Counted from the stretch's first letter, positions 43,518-53,010 are shown. The stretch is DNA of 64,000 nt from Mesorhizobium loti (GCF_001510895.1 NZ_LPWA01000142.1:1-64000), one strand, 5' to 3'. Numbers and translations are program-made. Notes: generated from the letters alone by a model not told the origin.

Positions 43518-44890
43518 CTGACTTTGTTGCGCTCGACGGTCAGATGCGCGTAGCCGCTGTCGCTTGATCTTGCCAGGTCGCCGGTCGCCGGATCGGCCCA
43601 GCGCTGGCCGATGATGGCGCCGTTATGCGCCCCGTCGATGACATTGTCCGAGATGACGGCGGTACCCGAACCTTCGACCACGGATACGACTATGCCCGTA
43701 CCTGCCTTGCGGATGATGTTTCCAGTCGCCACGACATTGCGCAGATAGGGTCCCCAGCCGAGCTGCATGCCGTAGAGCGGCGCGTTTTCGACCACGTTGC
43801 CCGAAACCGTCGTGTCGGCCTCGGCGCTGATGCCGACGCCGAAGCCGGGCGGGTCCGCAGTGTAGGGGCCGACCGTCGAGAGGTTGCGCACGATGTTGTT
43901 GGAGCACACGGCCATACGGCCGCCTTCGTTGAAATTGACGATCGAAATGCCGTTGGCGGCGCCGTCGACCAGATTGTTGCTGAGGATCGCACCTTCGAAG
44001 GAGAATTCGGAATAGATCCCCGTTTCGCCGGAGCGCGAGCAGGTGTTGCCGGTGATCTGCAGATTGCTTGAGCTGTTGGCGCGGATCGCCGAGAAGGCGC
44101 AGTCCGAAACGACGTTGCCCGAGATGATGACATTGCCGGCACGGAAGGCGTTGATGCCGTTGCCGTTCTGGCCGGTGCCGCCGCTCCTCGCGCCGATGCG
44201 TTGCACGCGGTTGCCGCTGACGATGGTGCCGTCCTCCGCTGCCTGCCAGCGATGCACGAGAATGCCGCCATTGGCGCAGTCGGACACCGTGTTGCCCGAG
44301 ATTTCCAGCCCGCCGGCCTCGACCGAGTAGATGCCGGCGTCCGCAGCACCGGAAATATCGGAGCGGCCGACGCGGCCGGAAACATGCTCGAGCGCCAGCC
44401 CGTTCTTGCCGCTGCCCGTCACCTGGCAATTGTCGATGGCGAGATGGGCGACGCGGCGCAGATCGAGCAGGCCTTGCGTGTAGTCGGCCAGCCAGCGGTT
44501 GCTGCCGTCCAGCACCAGTCCGCTGAGCTCGATATGCTCGGCCTGTTCGGCCATCATCAGATGGCCGTTGCCGCCATAGACGATGCGGGTTGCGCCCGGC
44601 ACGCCCGACAGGCGTACGCGTGCCGGCAATTTCAGGTTGGAGACGAGATAGGTGCCGGGCGGCAGGAACACCGGCGCGTCGCGGTCGCTGGCCTCGGTAA
44701 GCATCTTGGCGAAGGTCTTGCTCTGGTCGTCCAGCGCGCCCGGCTGCACGCCGATCTCGATGGCGTTGATCGAGCCGCGCATCGCGGTCTTCTCGATGCC
44801 GGGCAGCATCTTCGCCGATGCCTTGCCGGCAAAGAGTCCGGCAACGGCAAGGCCGGTGGTTTGGGCAAGCAGCGCTCGTCTGTTCAACAT
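43514..44890 (-). CDS. Tat-exported parallel beta-helix protein (TIGR03808-like)
   Basis: A 458-residue secreted protein. The start at 44890 gives MLNRRALLAQTTGLAVAGLF, a twin-arginine signal (NRRALL). The rest is a right-handed beta-helix: repeated short turns such as IDNCQVTGSGKNGLALEHVS, ISGNVVSDCAFSAIRANSSS and VSGNVVENAPLYGMQLGW. This matches the rhizobial twin-arginine repeat protein family, whose role is unknown; polysaccharide binding or cleavage is possible for the fold. Export in folded form is implied by the Tat signal. Confidence 0.85.
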   Translation of the reverse strand: MLNRRALLAQTTGLAVAGLFAGKASAKMLPGIEKTAMRGSINAIEIGVQPGALDDQSKTFAKMLTEASDRDAPVFLPPGTYLVSNLKLPARVRLSGVPGATRIVYGGNGHLMMAEQAEHIELSGLVLDGSNRWLADYTQGLLDLRRVAHLAIDNCQVTGSGKNGLALEHVSGRVGRSDISGAADAGIYSVEAGGLEISGNTVSDCANGGILVHRWQAAEDGTIVSGNRVQRIGARSGGTGQNGNGINAFRAGNVIISGNVVSDCAFSAIRANSSSNLQITGNTCSRSGETGIYSEFSFEGAILSNNLVDGAANGISIVNFNEGGRMAVCSNNIVRNLSTVGPYTADPPGFGVGISAEADTTVSGNVVENAPLYGMQLGWGPYLRNVVATGNIIRKAGTGIVVSVVEGSGTAVISDNVIDGAHNGAIIGQRWADPATGDLARSSDSGYAHLTVERNKVS

Positions 44891-44996
44891 CGGCACAGCT
44901 CCTGGCGTTTTGCCTGGCTCGTCGCAGGATTCGTGCCAAGGCCGACTTGTCGGCAAACCGCTTGTGCAGTCGTCGCGCCGGGCCTAAGGTCATTGA

Positions 44997-45479
44997 ATGA
45001 GCAGAGCTTTCACGCGCGAAGAAGACAGCGAAAATGCCATCGCCGGCGTCGGCGAACGGCCGATCAGCTCGCACCGCAATCTGGTGACCGAGCGCGGCCT
45101 TACGATGATCGAGGAGAACCTCGCCGAGCTGCGCGACCTGATGGCCAAGGCCGAAAGGCGCGGCGATCGCGAGCGCCTTGCCGTCGTGTCGCGCGACCTG
45201 CGCTATTGGACCGCGCGGCGCGAGAGCGCCGAGCTTTCCGCGCCGGAGCCGGGCAGCGATGTTGTCCGCTTTGGCATGGGCGTCACGCTGGAAGGCGACG
45301 ACGGCAAGAAAGTGCATTGGCGGATCGTCGGCGAGGATGAGGCCAACCCTTCGAAAGGCAGCATTTCGCATGTCTCGCCGATGGCCGTGGCGCTGTTCGG
45401 CAAGAAGGTCGGCGAGGTCGTCACCGTCAACGGTAAGGAATGGGAGATCGTCAAGCTCTCGGACAAGGCCGAGAACTAG
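44997..45479 (+). CDS. GreA/GreB-family transcription elongation factor
   Basis: A 160-residue protein with a short coiled-coil N-terminal part (GLTMIEENLAELRDLMAKAE) and the C-terminal GreA FKBP-like domain (VVRFGMGVTLEGDDGKKVHW, ISHVSPMAVALFGKKVGEVV). The spacing of acidic tip residues needed to reach the polymerase site is reduced, so it may act as an anti- or pseudo-Gre factor. It converges with the doc toxin gene, their stops overlapping by 4 bp. Confidence 0.8.
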   Translation: MSRAFTREEDSENAIAGVGERPISSHRNLVTERGLTMIEENLAELRDLMAKAERRGDRERLAVVSRDLRYWTARRESAELSAPEPGSDVVRFGMGVTLEGDDGKKVHWRIVGEDEANPSKGSISHVSPMAVALFGKKVGEVVTVNGKEWEIVKLSDKAEN

Positions 45480-45862
45480 CCTTCGAGCTTGACGGTGCGG
45501 TCGCGGAAGAATGCCGCGGCGCCTGCCTCGTCGATTTCGCCGGCAGCGATCATCATCACCATCTGGATGATGTCCTCCGGTTCGGCTTCGACGCTCAATC
45601 CGTTGAAGTAGAGAAACAGGTCGGCTGCGGCAAAAGCGGTGCGCTTGTTGCCGTCGACGAACGGGTGGTTCTTTGCAATGCCAAAGAGATAAGCGGCTGC
45701 CAGTTCGCAAAGATCGGGCTCACCATAAGCCTCTTTCTGCTGGGGTCGGGCGAGCGCCGACTCCAGCATCCCTTCATCGCGGATGCCCGGCGCGCCGCCG
45801 TGGAGGCGCAATTGCTCAGCGTGCATCGCCTCCACGAATTCTCGCGAATGATGCTCGGTCAT
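45476..45862 (-). CDS. doc: Doc-type toxin (Fic fold)
   Basis: A 128-residue Fic/Doc protein. The active-site loop reads FGIAKNHPFVDGNKRTAFA (HxFxDGNKR), and the family start is HAEQLRLHGGAPGIRDEGML. Doc adds phosphate to EF-Tu and blocks translation. It is the second gene of an operon behind an AbrB-fold antitoxin, with a 4-bp overlap. No inhibitory helix is present in the protein itself, so inhibition must come from the partner. Confidence 0.88.
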   Translation of the reverse strand: MTEHHSREFVEAMHAEQLRLHGGAPGIRDEGMLESALARPQQKEAYGEPDLCELAAAYLFGIAKNHPFVDGNKRTAFAAADLFLYFNGLSVEAEPEDIIQMVMMIAAGEIDEAGAAAFFRDRTVKLEG

Positions 45863-46089
45863 TTCGCAAGCGCGCGGTAGGCAACCTCGTATTTCTTCAT
45901 CCGTTCGCGCGCGATCTTCATCTTGCGCTCAAACTCTTCGGCAGAGTCCTCAAGGCGGCGCAAGCGAAGCTCCTGACCCTCCTGAACGACGACGACATTA
46001 TCGCCTGCCTTGAGGTTCAACCGATCGAGTAGCTCTTTCGGTAGGATCAGACCTTCGGAATTTCCGATCTTGCGGATGGTGGTGTTCAT
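45859..46089 (-). CDS. AbrB/MazE-type antitoxin partner of Doc
   Basis: A 76-residue antitoxin. The N-terminal AbrB hairpin domain (TTIRKIGNSEGLILPKELLD, then LNLKAGDNVVVV) binds DNA; a helical C-terminus (AEEFERKMKIARERMKKYEV) should contact the toxin. In the classic pair Doc goes with Phd, so an AbrB-fold partner is a variant seen in several alphaproteobacteria. It likely represses from the palindrome just upstream at 46100-46147. Confidence 0.85.
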   Translation of the reverse strand: MNTTIRKIGNSEGLILPKELLDRLNLKAGDNVVVVQEGQELRLRRLEDSAEEFERKMKIARERMKKYEVAYRALAK

Positions 46090-46099
46090 GGCGGATCAT

Positions 46100-46147
46100 C
46101 CTGTTGTAACGTCAATTATAACGTGTAACGCCGTACGTTACAACAGG
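46100..46147. promoter_or_regulatory. 12-bp inverted repeat before the AbrB/Doc operon
   Basis: CCTGTTGTAACG (46100-46111) and CGTTACAACAGG (46136-46147) are exact reverse complements, 24 bp apart. Two copies of AATTATAACG (46114-46123 and 46148-46157) overlap it. Together with the position 10 bp before the antitoxin start this is a strong candidate operator with cooperative binding sites. Confidence 0.65.
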
Positions 46148-46169
46148 AATTATAACGGCACTTGCACAC

Positions 46170-48293
46170 TTACCCCGTCGCCAGCAGCCGATCCATCAGC
46201 CGGTCCGCCGCTTGCGGGATGACTGTACCCGGCGGGAAGATCTCCGCCGCGCCCGCCTTCAGCACCGCGTCATAGTCTTGCGGCGGGATGACGCCGCCGG
46301 CGACGATCAGCATGTCGCCATGGCCGAGCTTCTTCAGCGCGTCCTTGAGTTCGGGGATCAGCGTCAGGTGCCCGGCGGCGAGCGAGGAGGCGCCGATGAT
46401 GTCCACATCATGCTGGACCGCCAGCTTTGCGATCTCGTCCGGCGTCTGGAACATCGGACCGACGGTGACATCGAAGCCGAGGTCGGCAAAAGCGCTGGCG
46501 ATCACCTTCTGGCCGCGGTCGTGGCCGTCCTGTCCCATCTTGGCGACCAGGATGCGCGGCCTGGCGCCGGACTTCTTCTCGAACGCCTCGATCTTTTCCT
46601 TGAGCCGGTCCACTGCCGGATTGTCGCCGAGCGCATCGCGATAGACGCCGGAGATGGTCTGCACCGTGGCCGCATGCCGGCCGAACACCTTCTCCAGCGC
46701 CAGCGAGATTTCGCCCACCGTGGCATTGGCGCGTGCGGCGCGGATCGCGAATTCGAGCAGGTTCTCGCCGCTCTCGGCAGCGCGGGTGAGAGCGGCCAGC
46801 GCATCCTCGAGTGCCGCGACGTCGCGCGTGCCTTTCAGCCGCTGCAGCTTCGCCAACTGCCGGGCCTTCACCTCGGCATTGTCGATCTTGAGCACATCGA
46901 CCTCGATATCGGCTTCCGGGCGATGCGCATTGACGCCGACCAGCACCTGCTCGCCGGAATCGATGCGCGCCTGCGTGCGCGCGGCCGCTTCCTCGATGCG
47001 CAGCTTCGGGATGCCTTTCTCGATCGCCGCCGCCATGCCGCCGAGGTTTTCCACCTCCTCAATATGGGCGAGCGCGCGGGCCGCCAGGTCGTGCGTCAGC
47101 CGCTCGACATAGGCCGAGCCGCCCCACGGATCGATCATGCGTGTGGTGCCGGATTCTTTCTGCAGGATGAGCTGCGTGTTGCGGGCGATGCGGGCCGAAT
47201 GGTCGGTCGGCAGCGCCATCGCCTCGTCGAAGGAATTGGTGTGCAGCGACTGCGTATGCCCCTGCGTCGCCGCCATCGCCTCGATCATGGTGCGGGTGAT
47301 GTTGTTGTAGGGGTCCTGCGCCGTCAGCGACCATCCGGAAGTCTGGCAATGGGTACGCAGCGACAGCGAGCGCTCGTCCTTCGGCGCAAAATTCTTCGTC
47401 ATCAGGCTCGACCACAAAAGCCGTGCGGCCCTGAGCTTGGCGACCTCCATGAAGAAGTTCATGCCGATCGCCCAGAAGAAGGAGAGACGCGGCGCGAAGC
47501 GGTCGATGTCGAGGCCCGCTGCGACGCCGGCGCGCGCATATTCGATGCCGTCGGCAATGGTGTAGGCGAGCTCGAGATCGGCCGTCGCGCCGGCTTCCTG
47601 CATGTGATAGCCGGAGATCGAGATCGAGTTGAACTTTGGCATGTGCCGCGAGGTATAGGCAAAAATGTCCGACACGATTCGCATCGATGGCTTCGGCGGA
47701 TAGATGTAGGTGTTGCGGACCATGAACTCCTTCAGGATGTCGTTCTGGATGGTTCCGGCAAGATCCTTCTCGGCAACGCCCTGTTCCTCCGCCGCCACTA
47801 TATAGAGCGCCATGATCGGCAGCACCGCGCCGTTCATGGTCATCGACACCGTCATCTCGTTGAGCGGGATGCCGTCGAAGAGCTGGCGCATGTCGAGGAT
47901 GGAATCGATCGCCACGCCCGCCATGCCGACATCGCCGGCAACGCGCGGATGGTCGCTGTCATAGCCGCGATGAGTGGCGAGGTCGAAGGCGACCGACAGG
48001 CCCTTCTGTCCGGCGGCGAGGTTGCGCCGATAGAAGGCGTTGGATTCCTCGGCCGTCGAGAAGCCGGCATATTGCCGGATCGTCCAGGGCTGCTGGACAT
48101 ACATAGTCGGGTAGGGGCCGCGCACGAAGGGCGGCAGGCCGGGATAGGTTTCGAGGTTGGCCAGCCCCCTGAGGTCGCCCTGGCCGTAGAGATGCTTGAC
48201 CGCGATGCCTTCCGGCGTCATCCGCTGGCCCTTGAGCTCGACTGGCGCGCGGCGCGGCGCCGACCAGCCGATCTGGCTGAAATCCGGGATCAT
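46170..48293 (-). CDS. Methylmalonyl-CoA mutase, large (B12-binding) subunit
   Basis: A 707-residue protein; the start at 48293 gives MIPDFSQIGWSAPRRAP. The catalytic barrel carries YPTMYVQQPWTIRQYAGF, SLHTNSFDEAMALPTD and the acyl-CoA-binding RNTQLILQKE. The C-terminal cobalamin domain has AKMGQDGHDRGQKVIASAFA (DxHxxG, lower ligand His) and AGGVIPPQDYDAVLKAGA. It turns (R)-methylmalonyl-CoA into succinyl-CoA in propionate breakdown. It overlaps the small-subunit gene by 4 bp. Confidence 0.95.
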   Translation of the reverse strand: MIPDFSQIGWSAPRRAPVELKGQRMTPEGIAVKHLYGQGDLRGLANLETYPGLPPFVRGPYPTMYVQQPWTIRQYAGFSTAEESNAFYRRNLAAGQKGLSVAFDLATHRGYDSDHPRVAGDVGMAGVAIDSILDMRQLFDGIPLNEMTVSMTMNGAVLPIMALYIVAAEEQGVAEKDLAGTIQNDILKEFMVRNTYIYPPKPSMRIVSDIFAYTSRHMPKFNSISISGYHMQEAGATADLELAYTIADGIEYARAGVAAGLDIDRFAPRLSFFWAIGMNFFMEVAKLRAARLLWSSLMTKNFAPKDERSLSLRTHCQTSGWSLTAQDPYNNITRTMIEAMAATQGHTQSLHTNSFDEAMALPTDHSARIARNTQLILQKESGTTRMIDPWGGSAYVERLTHDLAARALAHIEEVENLGGMAAAIEKGIPKLRIEEAAARTQARIDSGEQVLVGVNAHRPEADIEVDVLKIDNAEVKARQLAKLQRLKGTRDVAALEDALAALTRAAESGENLLEFAIRAARANATVGEISLALEKVFGRHAATVQTISGVYRDALGDNPAVDRLKEKIEAFEKKSGARPRILVAKMGQDGHDRGQKVIASAFADLGFDVTVGPMFQTPDEIAKLAVQHDVDIIGASSLAAGHLTLIPELKDALKKLGHGDMLIVAGGVIPPQDYDAVLKAGAAEIFPPGTVIPQAADRLMDRLLATG

Positions 48294-49732
48294 GATCCGG
48301 CTCCGATCGACTGGTCGATGCGCACCGGAAAGAGCGGCTCGCACACGGCAACGCCTTCAGTCAGCGCCGGCCGGCGCTCGGCCTTCAATGTCTCGACCGG
48401 GCGTTCGCTAGCGGTGCGGTAAAGGGTCGTGCCGACAATGCCGCGTTCACCTGCCCTGTAGGCCGCATTGCGCTTAGCGGCGGCGGTCTGCACCCGGTTC
48501 TGGATGTAGCCTTGCTGCAGGCTGTTGAGCACGCCGCCTTCGGCCTCGATGCGCTGGAACTCTTCCCAGGCCGCGGCGCAAAGATCGTTGGTCAGCGCCT
48601 CGACCGCGCCGGAGCCGCTGGCCGGATCGGCGACATGGTGGAGATGGCTTTCATGCGCCATGACCAGCTGCACATTGCGGGCGACGCGGCGGGCAAAGCC
48701 GGCAGGTAATCCATGTGCGATCGTATGCGGCAGGATTGCGATCGAATCGGCCCCTCCGGTCGCCGCGGCGAAACCGGCGATCGCCGTGCGCAGGATATTG
48801 GTTTCCGGGTCGGCAACCGTCATCATCCGATAGGAGGTTTCGGCGTGGACGTTTGCCGTCGAGGCTGGGATGGAGCAGGCTTCCTGAATCCGTGCCCAGA
48901 GCTTGCGCAACGCCCGCACCTTGGCCATCGACAGGAACTGGTCCTGGTCGACGCTGAGCGCGAAGCCGATATAGGGCGCCGCATAGACCAGCGGCTGGCG
49001 CGCCTTTTCGAACATCCTGAGATAGGAGACGGCGGACGCCATCATCGTGCCGAGCTCCTGCGCCTCGGTGGCGCCGGCATTGTGGAACACGCGGCCGTCG
49101 GCTTCCAGCAGCGCGCCCGGCACGCCCATCGAGAAGAAATGCGCCAGCGATTGCGGCATCGATTCCTGCAGCGCCTCGATCGAGGTGCGCAGCCGTCCGG
49201 TGCCGGCGAAGATCGCGGCCGGATCGATGCCGAAGGAGAGGTTGAGCTTCGTCGGGTCGGAGCGGCGCCGGGTCAGGAAGGCGAGCAGCCAGTCGGCCAC
49301 CGCGCGGCTCCAGGGGTGCGCATCGATGCGCACCTGCACGCGGTTGAGCGGCACGCCGTCGAGCACCGTTTCCAGCGCCTCCGCCGTTCTGGGAAGGCCG
49401 TAGCCGAAGGCGTTCGGCGCACCCTCGAAAACCAGCGACAGGCCGGTCGCGCCCTGCGCGATGTCCTCCAGCGCCTGGGCGCTGGCACGGGCGATGTCGG
49501 GATCGTCGACGCGCTGGCTGACGATCCATGGCGACTTCGGATTGGTGCGCACCAGCGGCTCGGCGGTCGTCGAGCGTTCGCTTAGCGGCTCGATGCGGAT
49601 GCCGTCATCGGTGTGCGAAACGAGCTTCTCCTCGAAGGAGCCGCCGGCAAGCGCTTTTTCGGCCAGCGCCAGCCAGCGCTTGGCGTCCGGTTTAGGAAGG
49701 TCGACATCCCTGGTCAAGGCGCCGGCGCCCAT
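48290..49732 (-). CDS. Methylmalonyl-CoA mutase, small subunit
   Basis: A 480-residue protein related to the catalytic barrel of the large subunit (FEGAPNAFGYGLPRTAEALE, DPAAIFAGTGRLRTSIEALQ, ANVHAETSYRMMTVADPETN, AHESHLHHVADPASGSGAVE). It lacks the B12-binding C-terminal domain and ends shortly after ERGIVGTTLYR, well below the usual 600-plus residues of small subunits. It is the first gene of the pair and would support the large subunit as heterodimer. The missing domain is a natural variant in some alphaproteobacteria. Confidence 0.88.
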   Translation of the reverse strand: MGAGALTRDVDLPKPDAKRWLALAEKALAGGSFEEKLVSHTDDGIRIEPLSERSTTAEPLVRTNPKSPWIVSQRVDDPDIARASAQALEDIAQGATGLSLVFEGAPNAFGYGLPRTAEALETVLDGVPLNRVQVRIDAHPWSRAVADWLLAFLTRRRSDPTKLNLSFGIDPAAIFAGTGRLRTSIEALQESMPQSLAHFFSMGVPGALLEADGRVFHNAGATEAQELGTMMASAVSYLRMFEKARQPLVYAAPYIGFALSVDQDQFLSMAKVRALRKLWARIQEACSIPASTANVHAETSYRMMTVADPETNILRTAIAGFAAATGGADSIAILPHTIAHGLPAGFARRVARNVQLVMAHESHLHHVADPASGSGAVEALTNDLCAAAWEEFQRIEAEGGVLNSLQQGYIQNRVQTAAAKRNAAYRAGERGIVGTTLYRTASERPVETLKAERRPALTEGVAVCEPLFPVRIDQSIGAGS

Positions 49733-49888
49733 CGCACTCCTCGTCTCTTAGCCGCATCGGTCGCCAGTCTAAGGTCCCCGGCCGGATATCACAATGCAAC
49801 ATCCGTCGCGGTCGCCTCCGCGACCGCCAACCGATTGCCAAACATGCTTAAAATCCGCAAGCTTCGAAAGCTCGATTTCGATGGCAGC

Positions 49889-49924
49889 CCCAAATTCGAT
49901 AGTGGGCCCAAATTCGATAGTGGG
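49889..49924. repeat. Tandem repeat, two exact 18-bp units
   Basis: CCCAAATTCGATAGTGGG occurs twice without a gap at 49889-49906 and 49907-49924, in the divergent spacer between the mutase and the HerA-like gene. Each unit has imperfect symmetry (CCCA...TGGG). It may be a double operator or simply a duplication. Confidence 0.5.
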
Positions 49925-50010
49925 CATTGTCGCTCGTCAATAGCGTTACTATACCTCGACATGAGGCTCGGGCGCGTTTTTTGACGCAACAGATCGCGGA
50001 GACCGGACAT

Positions 50011-51533
50011 ATGGCTGACGACACCAGCATCTTCATCGGCGCCAGCCGCAAGCCCGACGATTCCTATCAGCGCGCGGAGGAACTGCTGCTGCGCTACGGC
50101 AATCGCCACGGCCTGATCACCGGCGCCACCGGCACCGGCAAGACGGTCAGCCTCCAGGTCCTGGCCGAGGGTTTTTCCAATGCCGGCGTGCCGGTTTTCT
50201 GCGCCGACATCAAGGGCGACCTTTCCGGCATCGCCATGATGGGCGAGGCCAAGGATTTCCTGGTCAAGCGCGCCGGAGAGGTGAAGCTCGATCCCTACCA
50301 GTTCCAGGAATTCCCGGTCATTTTCTGGGACCTGTTCGGCGAGCAGGGTCACCCGATCCGCGCCACCATCTCGGAAATGGGGCCGCTGCTCATGTCGCGG
50401 CTGATGAACCTCACCGAGCGCAGGAAGGCGTCATGAACATCGCCTTCCGCATTGCCGACGAAGAGGGCCTGCTGCTGCTCGACCTCAAGGACCTGCAGGC
50501 GCTGCTCGCCAACATCGCCGAGCGGGCCGACGAGCTCAGCGCCCGCTACGGCAATGTGACGAAGCCGTCCGTCGGCGCCATCCAGCGCACGCTCCTGGTG
50601 CTCGAGCAGCAGGGCGCCGCGAATTTCTTCGGTGAGCCGGCGCTGCGCATCGCCGATCTGATGCGCACCACCCGCGACGACCGCGGCGCGGTCAGCGTTT
50701 TAGCCGCCGACAAGCTGATGATGAATCCCAGGCTCTACGCCACTTTCCTGCTCTGGCTGATGTCGGAGCTGTTCGAGGAACTGCCGGAAGTCGGCGATCT
50801 CGAGCGGCCGAAGCTGGTCTTCTTCTTCGACGAGGCGCATCTTCTGTTCGAGGACGCGCCGAAAGTGTTGATCGACCGTGTCGAGCAGGTGGTGCGGCTC
50901 ATCCGCTCCAAGGGCGTCGGCGTCTTTTTCGTCACCCAGAACCCGCTCGATATTCCGGAAAAAATGCTGGCCCAGCTTGGCAACCGCGTCCAGCACGCGC
51001 TGCGCGCCTACACGCCGCGCGAGCAGCAGGCGGTGCGAACCGCGGCCGAGACCTTCCGACCCAATCCCGATTTCGACTGCGCCACCGCCATCACGCAACT
51101 GGCCACCGGCGAGGCGCTGGTCTCGATGCTGGAGGACAAGGGCGTGCCGGCCATGGTCCAGCGCACGCTGATCAGGCCGCCGTCCTCGCGGCTCGGCCCG
51201 ATCACGCCGGACGAGCGCCGCAAGATCATCGCCGAGAGCCCGGTCGCCGGCCAGTACGACCAGGTGGTCGACCGCGAATCGGCTTTCGAGATGCTGCAGA
51301 AGAAGACCAAGGAAGCGCAGGACGCCGAGGCGCAGGCGCAGCAGCAAAACAGCGGCGGCTCGCGCTGGACCATTCCAGGCTTCGACGATGTCTTGGGAAC
51401 GGGCGGCAGGCGGTCCTCGAACCGTCAGACGGTGGCGGAGGCCGCGATCAAGTCGGTTGTGCGCTCGGTCGGCTCCTCCGTCGGCCGCGCCATCGTGCGC
51501 GGTATTTTGGGCAGCTTGGCCAGGGGGCGGTAG
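50011..51533 (+). pseudogene. HerA-like ATPase (DUF853 family), frameshifted
   Basis: The two halves join at the frame switch near 50417: the first ends LLMSRLMNLTE and the second continues AQEGVMNIAFRIADEEG. A single missing base explains it. The product would have about 507 residues, the normal family size. Walker A is HGLITGATGTGKTVSLQVLA near residue 40, Walker B is LVFFFDEAHLLFEDAP, and the arginine-rich VQHALRAYTPREQQAVR follows. HerA-type ATPases translocate DNA; this group's role is unproven. A weak start site (GGAGACC) precedes the ATG. Confidence 0.85.
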
Positions 51534-51804
51534 GGAGGCGGCGGCCGACCGCTCCCGTACTTGCCGGGTCAAACCGGCGTCGAACCGTGTGCGGCGCGAA
51601 ATCATGCCCGCAAACCCATAGATGTCGGGCGAGGACCTGTGTGCTGCGCCGCGTGAATCTGTCGCCGTGGCTGTCCTTGTTACCTCGCGACGATCGAATC
51701 TTACCCCGCGACAACCAGATCGCACCAGCAGCATCCAAACTTTTCGCGAGGGAACTTTTTCCGCGCGGAACCGCAATTTCGTGAAATACCGGCCGCCTCA
51801 AATC

Positions 51805-52365
51805 ATGGCCTTTGACGTGCTGTTGCCGGGGGGCAAACGCGATAACGCCGACACCATGCGATCACGAACCATTGTGGCCAGGGAACCGAAAGCAGTTTCC
51901 AAGGTTGAGCCAAGGCCGCGGGGTGCTGGGCATCAGGAGTCCGAATTGCGGCGCGACGACAATGTGCCAGCTTGGTTGTCGGAAATCCCTGCTGAGAGAC
52001 GGCCTCTGCTGAATGCGAGAGGCGGGCTGTCGATCAGCTGCACCCGTCTCGTGCAGCAATTCTTGAGCCAGAACTTTTCGCGAAAACTTTCGCTCGCGGA
52101 GATGGCGGCGGTATGCGAGCTGTCGCCGTACCATTTCGCCCGCGCCTTCTCCAAGACGTTCGGCGTGTCGCCGCATCAATACGTCGTCAATCTTCGCCTG
52201 GACTTTGCCGAAAAGCTGCTTGCCGACAGGCGCATGTCGATCACCGACATCGCCGATTTGAGCGGCTTCTCCAGCCAGAGCCACTTCACCACCACGATGA
52301 AGAAATACCGTAACGCCACCCCGCAGCAGGTGCGGGCAAGGCAGGTTCGTTCGCGGTCCGGATAG
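51805..52365 (+). CDS. AraC-family regulator upstream of adhesin locus
   Basis: A 186-residue protein from the ATG at 51805; other starts are at 51856 and 51622. The C-terminal AraC domain is clear: SRKLSLAEMAAVCELSPYHF, ARAFSKTFGVSPHQYVVNLR, RMSITDIADLSGFSSQSHFT and TTMKKYRNATPQQVRARQV. The N-terminal 80 residues are short for a ligand domain, so it may be a DNA-binding-only regulator. It lies 192 bp before the adhesin operon on the same strand and is its likely controller. Confidence 0.82.
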   Translation: MAFDVLLPGGKRDNADTMRSRTIVAREPKAVSKVEPRPRGAGHQESELRRDDNVPAWLSEIPAERRPLLNARGGLSISCTRLVQQFLSQNFSRKLSLAEMAAVCELSPYHFARAFSKTFGVSPHQYVVNLRLDFAEKLLADRRMSITDIADLSGFSSQSHFTTTMKKYRNATPQQVRARQVRSRSG

Positions 52366-52521
52366 GTATTGCTAGTTTAGCATAAGTGAATTTATGATCC
52401 GGCTTATAAAAGACGTATCTAAAGTAATTTTGCGTTAACCTCTGAAAGATCTGCTGTATATTTTTAGATAAACAGCAATTTGTTGAAATACGAGATTCAG
52501 AAAACCTGTCTTTCTGCAGCA

Positions 52522-52538
52522 AATCCGGAATTCGGATT
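52522..52538. promoter_or_regulatory. Palindrome before adhesin operon
   Basis: AATCCG and CGGATT flank GAATT, 20 bp before the start at 52558, in the AT-rich spacer 52366-52557. Symmetry and position suggest a regulatory site; binding is not shown. A GAGGGG ribosome site follows at 52550-52555. Confidence 0.4.
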
Positions 52539-52557
52539 CTAAGTGGGCTGAGGGGAC

Positions 52558-53010
52558 ATGAGCGACGATACGGCCATCGGTCGGAGCCTTTCGGAAGAGA
52601 TCGGCTATTGGCTGGAGTCGGCATCCAGGACGCTCGAGAAACGCTATGGAAATGGCGTGCCCTTGGCCAAGCAGGATGTTCTGCTGGCCCACTATCTTTA
52701 CGGCCTTACAGCCGTGATCCATGCAGACGAAGCGCCTGCCGCCCATCTGGCGGCCATGCGCTCCTATCTCGGCCGGCTGATCCCGGACGAACGGGTCGCG
52801 AGGGCGCTCACGGCCGTGCCAGAGGCGGGCGACTCCTGGCTTGAAAACACGCTCCAGCGCGTCGAGGCGATCGGTGAGAAACAGGGCCATGCGCTGCTGG
52901 CGCGCGGTGCCGATGTCGTCATTCCATTTTCGAGCAGAAACGCATCAGTGGCAGGGTCGGCGGAACCTGCCATCGAGCGCGACCCACCAAAGGAGGCATT
53001 CTCGCAATGA
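52558..53010 (+). CDS. Hypothetical cytosolic protein, first gene of adhesin operon
   Basis: A 150-residue protein, mostly helical (SEEIGYWLESASRTLEKRY, DVLLAHYLYGLTAVIHADEA, WLENTLQRVEAIGEKQGHAL) with an extended polar tail. There is no signal peptide or membrane segment. I do not recognise the family. Its stop overlaps the start of the adhesin (ATGA), so it is made in step with it. A chaperone-like or regulatory role is possible by analogy to helper genes, but no sequence evidence backs this. Confidence 0.7.
   Translation: MSDDTAIGRSLSEEIGYWLESASRTLEKRYGNGVPLAKQDVLLAHYLYGLTAVIHADEAPAAHLAAMRSYLGRLIPDERVARALTAVPEAGDSWLENTLQRVEAIGEKQGHALLARGADVVIPFSSRNASVAGSAEPAIERDPPKEAFSQ

Noticed and set aside
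43623..45710. 695-codon open frame on the minus strand
   Set aside because: It is an out-of-frame shadow of the beta-helix gene and antisense to the GreA-like gene, with low-complexity Arg/Gly composition.
46212..48422. 736-codon open frame on the plus strand
   Set aside because: It is exactly antisense to the methylmalonyl-CoA mutase genes, whose protein motifs are certain; its own translation is Arg/His-rich and matches no family.
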